Under the pieces are notes generated by a model. It searched no databases, had not been told where the DNA came from, and saw nothing but the letters and a program-made list of their open reading frames with translations. Positions 52,013-60,593 of a stretch of DNA of 64,000 nucleotides are shown here, piece after piece. Source of the DNA: Rhizobiaceae bacterium CPCC 101076 (GTDB taxonomy: Bacteria; Pseudomonadota; Alphaproteobacteria; Rhizobiales; Methylopilaceae); NCBI GenBank assembly GCA_003347645.1, contig QDFX01000010.1:1-64000 (forward strand). The letters run 5' to 3'. Every line of letters starts with the position of its first letter. Position 1 is the stretch's first letter. The position numbers and the translations under genes were made by a program.

Positions 52013-53014
52013 ATGAAGAAGTTCGTCATTGGCGCGCTCGCCGCGCTGGCTTTCGCCGGTGCGGCGAACGCTGAGGAGATCAAGCAGCTCAACTTCGGCA
52101 TCATCTCGACGGAGAGCTCGTCGGCTCTCTCGAAGAGCTTCGAGCCGATGCTGAAGGACCTGGAAAAGGCCGTCGGCATCCCGGTGAAGGCGTTCTTCGC
52201 GCAGGATTATGCCGGCGTTATCGAAGGCATGCGCTTCAAGAAGGTCGACGTGGCCTGGTACGGCAACAAGGCCGCCATGGAAGCCGTCGACCGCGCCGGT
52301 GGCGAAGTGTTCGCCCAGACGACCAAGCCGGACGGCACCAAGGGCTATTACTCGCTCCTCCTCGCCAACAAGTCGAACACCGCGCTCAACGAGCTGAAGG
52401 ACGTTCTCGACTGCTCGAAAGGCCTGAACTTCGGCAACGGCGACGCGAATTCGACCTCGGGCAACCTCGTCCCGAGCTACTACGTGTTCGCCCTCAACAA
52501 GACCGATCCGAACACCTGCTTCAAGCGCGTCGTGGTTTCGAACCATGAGGGCAACGCCCTCGCCGTCGCCAACGGCCAGGTCGACGTCGCGACCAACAAC
52601 ACTGAGAGCATGGACCGTCTGAAGCTGAACCGCACGGCGGACTTCGAGAAGCTGAAGGAAATCTGGCGCTCACCGCTCATCCCGTCCGACCCGATCGTCT
52701 GGCGCTCGGACCTCCCGGCCGACGTCAAGGCGAAGGTCTACGCCTTCTTCCTCGGCTATGGCCGTCTCGGCTCGGCTGAAGAAGTCACCCGCGCCCGCGA
52801 TATCCTGAAGACCACGTCCGATGGCTGGGGTCCGTTCGTCGCGTCGTCGAACGCGCAGCTCTATCCGATCCGTCAGCTCGAGCTCTTCAAGAACAAGCTG
52901 AAGGCGCAGAACGACGACAAGCTCGCCGCCGACGAAAAGGCCAAGAAGGTCGCCGAGATCGACGCGCAGCTCGCCGCGCTCGACAAGCTGATGGCCAGCG
53001 TCCCGAACATGTAA
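52013..53014 (+). CDS. phnD: Phosphonate ABC transporter, substrate-binding protein
   Basis: A 333-residue periplasmic protein with a Sec signal peptide ([21 protein letters not shown]). The mature part has the PhnD landmarks [35 protein letters not shown] and [18 protein letters not shown]; the serine/threonine-rich segments form the phosphonate pocket. A charged C-terminal helix (about 290-325) is present as in E. coli PhnD. ACGGAGAG lies before the start. A strong terminator-like hairpin follows its stop codon, before phnE. Confidence 0.95.
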   Translation: MKKFVIGALAALAFAGAANAEEIKQLNFGIISTESSSALSKSFEPMLKDLEKAVGIPVKAFFAQDYAGVIEGMRFKKVDVAWYGNKAAMEAVDRAGGEVFAQTTKPDGTKGYYSLLLANKSNTALNELKDVLDCSKGLNFGNGDANSTSGNLVPSYYVFALNKTDPNTCFKRVVVSNHEGNALAVANGQVDVATNNTESMDRLKLNRTADFEKLKEIWRSPLIPSDPIVWRSDLPADVKAKVYAFFLGYGRLGSAEEVTRARDILKTTSDGWGPFVASSNAQLYPIRQLELFKNKLKAQNDDKLAADEKAKKVAEIDAQLAALDKLMASVPNM

Positions 53015-53036
53015 TCCGGACTGTCCCCGGAGGCTT

Positions 53037-53064
53037 GGAGGGACCCACGGGTCCCTCCTTTTTT
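53037..53064 (+). terminator. Terminator-like stem-loop between phnD and phnE
   Basis: GGAGGGACCC and GGGTCCCTCC (53037-53046 and 53049-53058) form a stem of about nine pairs with a very small loop, followed by six T residues. It lies 22 bases after the phnD stop. Reading through it is needed to make PhnE, so it should set a high PhnD to PhnE ratio. Confidence 0.88.
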
Positions 53065-53082
53065 GATACGGAGATCGCGACG

Positions 53083-53892
53083 ATGAGCTCGACCTTGATG
53101 ACGCCCGCGCCGACCATGCCGGTGCCGCCGCGCTCCGTCCTTTCGATCCTCACACAAACCGTCGGCGCGGGAATCGGGGTCGCGGTCCTGGTCTGGGCCT
53201 GGCATTCGGCGGAGATGAACCCGGCGCAGCTCATCAAGGACAGCGGCAACATGGCGGAACTGGGCAAGGACTTTTTCCGGCCCGACTTCCATGAGTGGGA
53301 ATTCTATATGAAGGGCATGCTCGAAACGTTGGCGATCGCCATCTGGGGCACGCTCCTTGCCGTCATCCTCGGCATTCCGTGCGCGCTGCTCTGCTCGTCG
53401 AACATCGCGCCGGTCTGGATCACCTTTCCGATGCGCCGCCTGATGGACGCGCTTCGAGCCATCAACGAACTTGTCTTCGCGCTGATCTTCATCGCCGCCG
53501 TCGGCCTCGGCCCGTTTGCCGGCGTGCTCGCGCTGTTCCTGCACACGACCGGCATCATCGCCAAACTGTTCTCGGAAGCGGTCGAGGCCATCGATCACGG
53601 CCCGGTCGAGGGTATTCGCGGCACCGGCGCGACCAAGCTGCAGGAGATCGTCTTCGGCGTCATCCCGCAGGTCCTGCCGCTCTGGATCTCATTCACGCTC
53701 TACCGCTTCGAATCGAACGTCCGTTCGGCCACCGTACTCGGCATCGTCGGCGGCGGCGGCATCGGCATGACCTTCAACGAGGTCATGCGCTCGTTCGAAT
53801 ATCAGCAGGCCGGCGCGGTGCTGCTCATCGTCATTGTGACGGTGTCGCTGCTGGACGTGCTCAGCCAGAGAATCAGGGCGAAGTTTATCTAG
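53083..53892 (+). CDS. phnE: Phosphonate ABC transporter permease
   Basis: A 269-residue inner-membrane permease with about six helices. The EAA-type coupling motif is [21 protein letters not shown] and the PhnE end [19 protein letters not shown] is present. The ATG at 53083 has GGAG nine bases upstream; the in-frame residues before it come from the terminator. Many rhizobia have two PhnE permeases; here only one is encoded, so it should act as a homodimer. It is followed by a repeat element, not by more transport genes. Confidence 0.93.
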   Translation: MSSTLMTPAPTMPVPPRSVLSILTQTVGAGIGVAVLVWAWHSAEMNPAQLIKDSGNMAELGKDFFRPDFHEWEFYMKGMLETLAIAIWGTLLAVILGIPCALLCSSNIAPVWITFPMRRLMDALRAINELVFALIFIAAVGLGPFAGVLALFLHTTGIIAKLFSEAVEAIDHGPVEGIRGTGATKLQEIVFGVIPQVLPLWISFTLYRFESNVRSATVLGIVGGGGIGMTFNEVMRSFEYQQAGAVLLIVIVTVSLLDVLSQRIRAKFI

Positions 53893-53925
53893 GCGTCTCC
53901 CGGTCCGCGTGGACGAAGCCCATCG

Positions 53926-54043
53926 CGTGATCCGGGACCCAGCGCATACTCGCGAAGCTCTTCAGCTATAGAGCGCCTGCGGCGTACATAGGCGCTGGAT
54001 CCCGGATCACGTGACACGGCTTTGCCGTGCACGGTCCGGGATA
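53926..54043. repeat. Intergenic palindromic repeat element
   Basis: Two 20-base arms (53926-53945 and 53992-54011) are inverted copies with one mismatch, separated by 46 bases. A second hairpin CACGGC-TTT-GCCGTG (54015-54029) and another TCCGGGAT box follow. Similar pieces occur at 17.0 kb. It sits in the 156-base gap between the convergent phnE and PPOX genes and looks like a dispersed palindromic (REP-like) element. Confidence 0.75.
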
Positions 54044-54048
54044 CGCTG

Positions 54049-54660
54049 TCACCACAAGCTCGCCTGAGCCCGCGCGTTCCACGCGGCGTCGTATTCCTCG
54101 CCGCCGACACGTCCTTCGCTCATTACCAGCAGCATTTCGCCGGGCGTCGGCAAGCTCTTCGGGTCGATATGGCGGGCCGGGTTCCAGAGTTCCGAGCGGA
54201 CGATCGCGCGGGCGCACTGAAAGTAGACCTCGTCGACATGCATCACGATCACCGAGCGCGGCGCCTTGCCGTCGACGGAGAAGGAGGCGAGCAAGTCCGG
54301 GTCGACGCTGATCTCGGCGCGGCCGTTGACGCGGATCGCGTTGCCGTGGCCGGGGATCATGAACATGAAGGCGGTGCGCGGGTCGCGGACGATGTTCCTG
54401 AGCGAGTCGATGCGGTTATTGCCGCGCCGGTCTGGCATCATCAACGTCTTCTCGTCGTGGATGCGGACGAAGCCGCCGAGATCGCCGCGTGGCGAGCAGT
54501 CGAGGCCTTCCGGTCCGCAGGTCGCGAGCGCCGCGAACGGCGAGACCTCGATATAGGCGCGGTAGTGCGGCGTGATGCGGTCCGTGACCTTGGCCGTCGA
54601 CGTCTCTCCGGTCGTGCCGTAGATGGCTTCGAGCTCCTCGACGGAGCGGACAATCGACAT
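54049..54660 (-). CDS. PPOX-class FMN-dependent protein
   Basis: A 203-residue protein of the pyridoxamine-phosphate-oxidase-like split-barrel fold, close to the DR_2398-type subgroup. Landmarks are YIEVSPFAALATCGPEGLDC, SPRGDLGGFVRIHDEKTLMM, PDRRGNNRIDSLRNIV and GHGNAIRVNGRAEI, which build the flavin site. Its substrate is unknown. It lies 13 bases after phnN on the same strand with GGAG before the start, so it appears to be the last gene of the C-P lyase transcript. A role in redox or detoxification of C-P lyase products is only a guess. Confidence 0.85.
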   Translation of the reverse strand: MSIVRSVEELEAIYGTTGETSTAKVTDRITPHYRAYIEVSPFAALATCGPEGLDCSPRGDLGGFVRIHDEKTLMMPDRRGNNRIDSLRNIVRDPRTAFMFMIPGHGNAIRVNGRAEISVDPDLLASFSVDGKAPRSVIVMHVDEVYFQCARAIVRSELWNPARHIDPKSLPTPGEMLLVMSEGRVGGEEYDAAWNARAQASLW

Positions 54661-54673
54661 CGGTCATGATCTC

Positions 54674-55267
54674 CTAGCTGAAACGCGGGACAAACCTCTT
54701 CTCGACCGGGATATCGGTCCGGCAGGCGGAGGAATGGCTGGTGATGAGCGCGACAAGTTCGCGGCCAGCCTCTTCGATCGTGCGGTCGTTGACGATGGTC
54801 GCGTCGACCGGCGTCCAGACCTCCAGCGAGCGGCCGAGGCGAGCGTTGAGGTCGCCGTCCTCGATCCGGGCACGGCCGGCGAGGCGTTCGCGCAGGAGTT
54901 CGATCGGCGCAGTGATTTCGACCACCGTGACTTTTGGCAGATGGATACGGCTCCACGGCACCATGCGGCGCGAAATGTTGCAGACGGCGATGTGGCCTTG
55001 CCGCACATTCTCCAGCGCCGATTTCGGAAGCGCATAGCCGAGGCCGTGTGCGCGCCAGCACAACGTAAAGGTACCGGCGCTTTCGCCCTCGGCGAACGCC
55101 GTTTCGTCGATCGTGTCGTGGTCCTCGTGGGCCGAGCTCGGGCGCGTCACGATGCGGCGCGGGAAGACCATCGAGACGTCGTCCGCGAGCGCGGTCTTCG
55201 CATAACCGATCAGGCTGTCCTTCCCCGAACCGCTCGGGCCGACGACGAAGACGAAACCGCCCGACAT
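54674..55267 (-). CDS. phnN: Ribose 1,5-bisphosphokinase
   Basis: A 197-residue P-loop kinase that converts ribose 1,5-bisphosphate to PRPP, the last step of the C-P lyase pathway. Walker A is GPSGSGKDS at about 8-16. The guanylate-kinase-like substrate region includes RRIVTRPSSAHEDHDTID and HGLGYALP. The ATG at 55267 begins one base after the phnM stop. Length is close to the usual 185-200 residues. Confidence 0.93.
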   Translation of the reverse strand: MSGGFVFVVGPSGSGKDSLIGYAKTALADDVSMVFPRRIVTRPSSAHEDHDTIDETAFAEGESAGTFTLCWRAHGLGYALPKSALENVRQGHIAVCNISRRMVPWSRIHLPKVTVVEITAPIELLRERLAGRARIEDGDLNARLGRSLEVWTPVDATIVNDRTIEEAGRELVALITSHSSACRTDIPVEKRFVPRFS

Positions 55268-55268
55268 C

Positions 55269-56414
55269 TCAGAGCACCCGCTCGCCCTGGCGCCAGACGC
55301 GGCGGACGACCGGCACGCCGTTGGCGAGCTTGATCTGGACGAGATCGGCGCGCTGGCCGGAGGCGATCTCGCCACGATCATGTAAGCCGGTCGCCCTGGC
55401 AGGCGTCTTCGTCACGGTGCGGATCGCGGCGGAGAGGTCGATTCCGGGAACGCGGTTCGGCAGATCGAAGGCGGCCATCAGCAGGCTGGCCGGAACATAG
55501 TCCGACGACAGGATGTCGAGGCATCCGGCCTCCGCCGCCTCGATCGCCGCAAGATTGCCGGAATGCGAGCCGCCGCGAATGAGGTTCGGCGCGCCCATCA
55601 TCACCGCGATGCCGTGATCGCGAAGCGCGGTGGCGGATTCCAGTGTGGTCGGGAACTCGGCCAGCGAGACACCCTCTTCGACCGTCTGATCGACTTCGGA
55701 GAGCGTGGTGTCATCGTGACTCGCGAGCGGGACGCCGTTGGCGCGGGCGAATGCGATGACCTTCGGCCGGTTGATCGCGCTGAAGGCGCCGTTCTGCTCG
55801 ACGCGGGCATCCATCTGCGCCTTGAACTCTTCGACCGAGCCGCCGCGCTTGCCCATGTAGTAGGTCAGGTATTTGTCGAGGTCGCGGAACTGCCTTTGGC
55901 CCGGCGTGTGGTCCATCAGCGACATCAGGCTGACGGGGTAGAGCGCCGAGAAAGCCGTCAATGAGTCGACAACGTCCGGCGACGGCACTTCGCAGCGCAA
56001 ATGCGTCAGATGCTCGGCCCGGAACAGGCCCTCGTTGCGGGCGATATCGAGCGCCTCGCCAAGCTGCATCAGGTCGGCTCCGAGGCCGCCGCCGTCGAGG
56101 TCGGAGCCGCAGCGGAGCGAGTCGAAGACGGTGGTGATGCCCGAGGCGACGATCTGCGCGTCGTAGGCCAGCACCGCGCCCATCGTGTTCCAGTAGACCT
56201 TGGGGCGCGGGACGTAATGGCTCTCCAGATGGTCGGTGTGCAGCTCGACCAGGCCTGGGATCAGATAGTCGCCGTGGAGGTCGAAGCCCTTTTCGGGCGG
56301 CGCTCCGGTGCCGGTCTCGCTGACCTTGCCGTCGACGACGGCGAGCCAACCGCGCTCGACGCGGTCGGCGAAGACGATCTCGGCATTCTCGATGATTGTG
56401 ACCTGATCGGGCAT
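55269..56414 (-). CDS. phnM: Alpha-D-ribose 1-methylphosphonate 5-triphosphate diphosphatase
   Basis: A 381-residue amidohydrolase-fold enzyme that removes pyrophosphate from ribose 1-methylphosphonate 5-triphosphate, making the PhnJ substrate. The metal site is HTDH at 59-62 (LVELHTDHLESHYVPRP). Further conserved parts are SLMDHTPGQRQFRD, LASHDDTT and LSSDYVPASLLMAAF. The ATG at 56414 is chosen because GAGGAG lies just before it. It lies between phnL and phnN in the usual order and has the family's length. Confidence 0.95.
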   Translation of the reverse strand: MPDQVTIIENAEIVFADRVERGWLAVVDGKVSETGTGAPPEKGFDLHGDYLIPGLVELHTDHLESHYVPRPKVYWNTMGAVLAYDAQIVASGITTVFDSLRCGSDLDGGGLGADLMQLGEALDIARNEGLFRAEHLTHLRCEVPSPDVVDSLTAFSALYPVSLMSLMDHTPGQRQFRDLDKYLTYYMGKRGGSVEEFKAQMDARVEQNGAFSAINRPKVIAFARANGVPLASHDDTTLSEVDQTVEEGVSLAEFPTTLESATALRDHGIAVMMGAPNLIRGGSHSGNLAAIEAAEAGCLDILSSDYVPASLLMAAFDLPNRVPGIDLSAAIRTVTKTPARATGLHDRGEIASGQRADLVQIKLANGVPVVRRVWRQGERVL

Positions 56415-56427
56415 GAGTCGGTTCTCC

Positions 56428-57129
56428 TCAGGCCGCTTTGGCCGCAAAACGTGTCACGTCTACGACGCGACTTGCGACGCGGTCACGCACATCCTCGTCG
56501 TGGAAGATGCCGATGATGGCCGTCCCGGCCTTTTTGCGGGCCTCGATCAGTTCGACTACGACGGCGCGGTTAGTGGCGTCGAGGGATGCGGTCGGCTCGT
56601 CGAGCAGGAGCACCGGCAGGTCGGCGATGAAGCCTCGCGCGATGTTCACGCGCTGCTGTTCGCCGCCGGAGAAGGTCGCGGGCGGCAGGTCCCAGAGACG
56701 CTCCGGCACGTTGAGGCGGCTGAGCAGCTCTCCGGCTCGCGCTTGCGCAACCTCCGGCGAAAGGCCGCTGTCGCGGCCGGCCGAGGCGACGACGTCGATG
56801 GTCGAGACGCGCGGGATGACGCGCAGGAACTGGCTGACATAGCCCATCACGTCGCGACGGAGCGCGATCATCCGGCGCGGTTCGGCGGTGGCGACATCGA
56901 CATAGTCGTCGCCGTCGCGGACGAGCACGGAGCCATGATCGCAGCGGTAATTGCCATAGACGATCTTGAGCAGCGACGACTTGCCGGAGCCGGACGGGCC
57001 GCCGAGCACGACGCATTCTCCGGGCATGACCTCGAAGCCTACATCGTCGACGACGTCTAGCTTCATGCCGCCGCGCAGATGAAGAGTGAAGGCCTTCGAG
57101 ACGCCGTTGAGCTTGATCAGAGGCTGCAT
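56428..57129 (-). CDS. phnL: C-P lyase complex ABC-type ATPase PhnL
   Basis: A 233-residue ATPase. Walker A is GPSGSGKSSLLKI (about 44-56), the signature TFSGGEQQRVNIARGF and Walker B LPVLLLDEPTASLD. PhnL and PhnK are ABC proteins without membrane partners; they associate with the C-P lyase core (PhnGHIJ) and are required for phosphonate use. It starts two bases after the phnK stop codon. Confidence 0.94.
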   Translation of the reverse strand: MQPLIKLNGVSKAFTLHLRGGMKLDVVDDVGFEVMPGECVVLGGPSGSGKSSLLKIVYGNYRCDHGSVLVRDGDDYVDVATAEPRRMIALRRDVMGYVSQFLRVIPRVSTIDVVASAGRDSGLSPEVAQARAGELLSRLNVPERLWDLPPATFSGGEQQRVNIARGFIADLPVLLLDEPTASLDATNRAVVVELIEARKKAGTAIIGIFHDEDVRDRVASRVVDVTRFAAKAA

Positions 57130-57131
57130 GG

Positions 57132-57905
57132 TCAGGCCGCCAGGACGGAGGATACGAGGAGCTGGGTGTAGGGCTCGCGCGGATCGTCGAGCACCTGGTC
57201 GGTCAGTCCGGTCTCGATGACGCGGCCACCCTTCATCACCATCATCCGGTGCGAGAGGAGGCGCGCGACGGCCAGGTCATGCGTGACGATGACGACGGCG
57301 AGTCCCAGTTCGGCGACGAGCGTGCGGATCAGGTCGAGGAGGCGCGCCTGGACCGAGACGTCGAGGCCGGAGGTCGGCTCGTCCATGAAGACGAGGCGCG
57401 GCTGGGTCACGAGATTGCGGGCGATCTGAAGGCGCTGGCGCATGCCGCCGGAAAACGTCTTCGGGCTGTCGTCGATGCGGCCGGGATCGATCTCGACGCG
57501 GGCGAGCCAGTCCTCTGCGGTCGCGCGGATATTGCCGTAATGGCGCGCGCCGACGGCCATCAGTCGCTCGCCGACATTGCCGCCGGCCGAGACCGGCATA
57601 CGCAGGCCCTGCGTCGCATCCTGGCGGATGAAGCCCCAATCGGTGCGCATCAGCAGGCGCCGTTCGGCCTCGCCGAGCGTGAGCAGATCGCGGACCTCGT
57701 CGTCGCGGAAGCGGTAATGGACCTCGCCGGCGTCGGGAGAAGTCTCGGTGGCAAGCAGGCCGAGTAAAGTCGACTTGCCGGAGCCGGATTCGCCAACGAT
57801 CGCCAGCACCTCGCCCTCGTAGAGGTCGAGCGAGACATCGGCGCAGGCGGCGCGCGGGCCGTAGTTCTTGGCCAGACCACGGGCAGTGAGCAGGGGTGAG
57901 GTCAC
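57132..57905 (-). CDS. phnK: C-P lyase complex ABC-type ATPase PhnK
   Basis: A 257-residue ATPase. Walker A is GESGSGKSTLLGL (about 35-47), the signature TFSGGMRQRLQIARNL and Walker B LVFMDEPTSGLDVSVQ. The insert GFIRQDATQGLRMPVSAGGN is characteristic of PhnK. In the E. coli complex PhnK binds PhnJ directly. Its start overlaps the end of phnJ, where a palindromic repeat now forms the last phnJ codons. Confidence 0.95.
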   Translation of the reverse strand: MTSPLLTARGLAKNYGPRAACADVSLDLYEGEVLAIVGESGSGKSTLLGLLATETSPDAGEVHYRFRDDEVRDLLTLGEAERRLLMRTDWGFIRQDATQGLRMPVSAGGNVGERLMAVGARHYGNIRATAEDWLARVEIDPGRIDDSPKTFSGGMRQRLQIARNLVTQPRLVFMDEPTSGLDVSVQARLLDLIRTLVAELGLAVVIVTHDLAVARLLSHRMMVMKGGRVIETGLTDQVLDDPREPYTQLLVSSVLAA

Positions 57906-58906
57906 GGCAATGCCTCCTCTCCCTCTCCCCTGTGGGGAGAGGGTCGGGGTGAGGGGGAAGCCGAGTCGGATTTATGTTCTTCCCTCACCCGGTCGCCTTC
58001 GGCGACTCGACCTCTCCCCACAGGGGAGAGGGGATCGTCGCCAGCCAGGTGGCCGCGATGGCCGGCCTCGCGGCGCTCCTCGCAATAATCGGTGTCGGAA
58101 CAGACGAACATCCGCCCGCCGCGGTCGTCGAGCACAACCTCATCGAGATAGACGCCTTCGGCGGCGCAGAGCGCGCACGGGTCCTTGAAGGTCTGAACCC
58201 GGAACGGATGATCCTCGAAGTCGAGGCTGCGAACCTTCGTGTGCGGCGGCACCGCGTAGATGCGCTTTTCGCGGCCGGCGCCGAAGAGCTGCAGCGCCTC
58301 GCAATCGTCGATCTTCGGGTTGTCGAATTTCGGCACCGGCGAGGGGTCCATCACATAGCGGCCGGCGACTTCGACCGGATAGGCGTAGGTCGTCGCGACA
58401 TGGCCGTGGCGGGCGATGTCCTCGTAGAGCTTCACGTGCATCAAGCCGTATTCGCCGAGCGCATGAAGCTTGCGCGTCTCGGTCTCGCGCGGTTCGAGAT
58501 AGCGGAGCGGTTCGGGGATCGGCACCTGGTAGACCAGCACCTGGTCCGAGCGCAGCGCCGTCTCCGGCACGCGGTGGCGCGTCTGGATGACCGTCGCCTC
58601 GACTGTTTTCGTCGTCGTCGCGACGCCGGCCGTGCGCGCGAAGAACTTCCGGATCGAGACAGCGTTCGTGGTGTCGTCCGAGCCCTGGTCGATGACCTTC
58701 AGTACGTCGTCCGGGCCGAGGATTGCGGCGGTCACCTGCACGCCGCCGGTGCCCCAGCCGTATGGCATCGGCATTTCGCGGCTGGCGAACGGCACCTGAT
58801 AGCCGGGAATTGCGATCCCTTTCAGGATCGCGCGGCGGATCATCCGTTTCGTCTGCTCGTCGAGATAGGCGAAATTATAGCCCGTGGCCTGCGCGTGCTC
58901 GTTCAT
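57902..58906 (-). CDS. phnJ: C-P lyase catalytic subunit PhnJ with repeat-derived tail
   Basis: A 334-residue radical-SAM-type enzyme that cleaves the C-P bond of ribose 1-methylphosphonate 5-phosphate. All four key cysteines are present: C244, C247, C269 and C275 (DPCALCAAEG, FVCSDTDYCEERR), as are the conserved RRAILKGIAIPGYQVPF and the glycine there. E. coli PhnJ has about 281 residues. Here an extra stretch of about 45 residues from about 290 to the end (including SPSPRPSPHRGEGEE) is coded by an inverted-repeat element at 57.92-58.03 kb. The core domain is complete, so activity is expected. Its start overlaps the phnI stop. Confidence 0.95.
   Translation of the reverse strand: MNEHAQATGYNFAYLDEQTKRMIRRAILKGIAIPGYQVPFASREMPMPYGWGTGGVQVTAAILGPDDVLKVIDQGSDDTTNAVSIRKFFARTAGVATTTKTVEATVIQTRHRVPETALRSDQVLVYQVPIPEPLRYLEPRETETRKLHALGEYGLMHVKLYEDIARHGHVATTYAYPVEVAGRYVMDPSPVPKFDNPKIDDCEALQLFGAGREKRIYAVPPHTKVRSLDFEDHPFRVQTFKDPCALCAAEGVYLDEVVLDDRGGRMFVCSDTDYCEERREAGHRGHLAGDDPLSPVGRGRVAEGDRVREEHKSDSASPSPRPSPHRGEGEEALP
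57917..58033. repeat. Palindromic repeat element inside the 3' end of phnJ
   Basis: The 19-base sequence at 57923-57941 (CTCTCCCCTGTGGGGAGAG) returns as its exact reverse complement at 58012-58030, and TGAGGGGGAAG near 57950 is mirrored by CTTCCCTCA near 57979. Each arm is itself a small hairpin. This CCCTCTCCCC/GGGGAGAGGG type occurs widely in the intergenic DNA of rhizobial relatives. Here it is translated as part of PhnJ. Confidence 0.88.
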
Positions 58907-60003
58907 TCTGCGGCCTCCAGCGCATCGGTCTGGCCGCCGGCCTCGTGCTCGGCGCGCATGCGGCGGACGAGTTCGAGTTCGGCTTGGAAGTCGACGTAAT
59001 GCGGCAGCTTCAGGTGCTCGACGAAGCCGGTGGCCTGCAGGTTGTCGCAATGCGACAGCACGAACTCCTCGTCCTGCGCGGGAGCCGCAACCTCCTCGCC
59101 GAATTCGCGGGCGCGGAGCGCGCGGTCAACCAGCGCCATGGCCATGGCCTTGCGCTCGCCGCGTCCGAAAGCGAGGCCATAGCCGCGCGTGAACTGCGGC
59201 GGCTGGGCGGCCGAGCCGGTGAACTGGGTGACCATCTCGCATTCGGTGAGGGTCATCTCGCCGAGCGGCACGGCGAAACCGAGCTCTTCCGGCACGAACT
59301 CGATCTCGACATCGCCGATGCGGATCTCGCCGGTGAAGGGATGGGTGCGGCCGAAACCACGTTGGGTCGAATAGCCGAGCGCCAGCACGAAGCCCTCGTC
59401 GCCGCGCGCCAGTGCCTGCAAGCGCAGATCGCGGCCGGCGGGGAAATCGAGCGGTTCGCGAGTCAGGTCGCCGACGGGGATGTTCGGATCGGCCGCAGGC
59501 TCGCGCTCGATCAGGCGCTCCCCGTCGAGCAGGCTCGCCACATGCGGCATTACCTCGGATGCTGCCTGGCTTTCGGCCGGCCTCTCCGGCTCGCCTTCGG
59601 CCGCGAGCGCGAAGTCGATCAGGCGATGGGTGTAGTCGAAGGTCGGGCCGAGCACCTGTCCGCCCGGCAGGTCCTTGTAGATCGCCGAGACGCGGCGGAT
59701 CGCGCGCATCGTATCGGTGTCGATCGGCTCGGACGTGCCGAAGCGCGGCAGCGTGGTGCGGAAGGCGCGGACAAGGAATACCGCCTCGATCAGGTCGCCG
59801 CGCGCCTGCTTCAGCGCGAGCGCCGCGAGGTCGGGATCGTAGAGCGAGCCCTCGGTCATCACGCGGTCGACGAGAAGCGTCATCTGCTCACGGATCTGCG
59901 CGACCGAAAGCTCGGGGACGGAAGGGTCGCCGCGCCGCTCGTGGTCGAGCAGAGCGTGTGCATTGTCGATGGCGGCCTCGCCGCCCTTCACCGCGACATA
60001 CAT
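58903..60003 (-). CDS. phnI: C-P lyase core subunit PhnI
   Basis: A 366-residue nucleosidase/core subunit that, with PhnG, PhnH and PhnL, links ATP and the phosphonate to ribose 1-methylphosphonate 5-triphosphate. Typical parts are MYVAVKGGEAAIDNAHALL at the start, RRVSAIYKDLPGGQVLGPTFDYTHR and LALGYSTQRGFGRTHPF. The C-terminal SHCDNLQATGFVEHLKLPHY is also conserved. It overlaps phnH by TGATG and phnJ by ATGA. Confidence 0.95.
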   Translation of the reverse strand: MYVAVKGGEAAIDNAHALLDHERRGDPSVPELSVAQIREQMTLLVDRVMTEGSLYDPDLAALALKQARGDLIEAVFLVRAFRTTLPRFGTSEPIDTDTMRAIRRVSAIYKDLPGGQVLGPTFDYTHRLIDFALAAEGEPERPAESQAASEVMPHVASLLDGERLIEREPAADPNIPVGDLTREPLDFPAGRDLRLQALARGDEGFVLALGYSTQRGFGRTHPFTGEIRIGDVEIEFVPEELGFAVPLGEMTLTECEMVTQFTGSAAQPPQFTRGYGLAFGRGERKAMAMALVDRALRAREFGEEVAAPAQDEEFVLSHCDNLQATGFVEHLKLPHYVDFQAELELVRRMRAEHEAGGQTDALEAAE

Positions 60004-60593
60004 CAGCGCGCCTCCATCATGGTCGTGCGTGGCAGGCCGGTGACCATGCCGTTCGCCGTGAACAGCACATCGACGCCGCATGGGAACAGTGCGCGGTTCG
60101 CGATCCACTCTCGGGCGAATGCGGGCGGCAGCGGGTCGATCGACATCGTGGCCGTGCCGCGAATGCCGGGGCCGCTGAGAATCAGCCCGTCTCCGACGGA
60201 AATCCGGCTTGTATGGACAAACATAGTCGTCGAGCGATCCGGATAATCCGGCGTGCCGCGCGCGAAGCTGTGAAGCGACGGACAGAGCGCGGGGTCGGAA
60301 ACCAGCGCGAAATGCGCCTCGCGCGGATTGGCCGTGATCGGAGTGCCGGTGTGGAAGCGGAGATAGTCCGTGACCTCGCGCGATCCGGCCAGAGTTGCAT
60401 CGAGCCAGAGCGGCGTCTCATGGTCGGCGAGCGTCAGCGCAAGCGCGGCAAGTTCGGCAGGCAGCGAGGCCGGTGGCGCGATATCGCAGTCGAGCGTCTG
60501 CAGCGTACCGGGCCGTGACAGCGCGTTCATCGCCGCGCGGAAAACACGCTGAGCGTCGAAGACGGGATTGGCGAAAGCATGGGCGGCCATCAA
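60003..60593 (-). CDS. phnH: C-P lyase core subunit PhnH
   Basis: A 196-residue core subunit, shaped like a PLP-enzyme domain without the cofactor site. Landmarks are FDAQRVFRAAMNALSRPGTL, LWLDATLAG and GPGIRGTATMSIDPLPPAF. It is part of the PhnGHIJ assembly. It overlaps both phnG and phnI by a few bases, so the subunits are made in step. Confidence 0.94.
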   Translation of the reverse strand: MMAAHAFANPVFDAQRVFRAAMNALSRPGTLQTLDCDIAPPASLPAELAALALTLADHETPLWLDATLAGSREVTDYLRFHTGTPITANPREAHFALVSDPALCPSLHSFARGTPDYPDRSTTMFVHTSRISVGDGLILSGPGIRGTATMSIDPLPPAFAREWIANRALFPCGVDVLFTANGMVTGLPRTTMMEAR

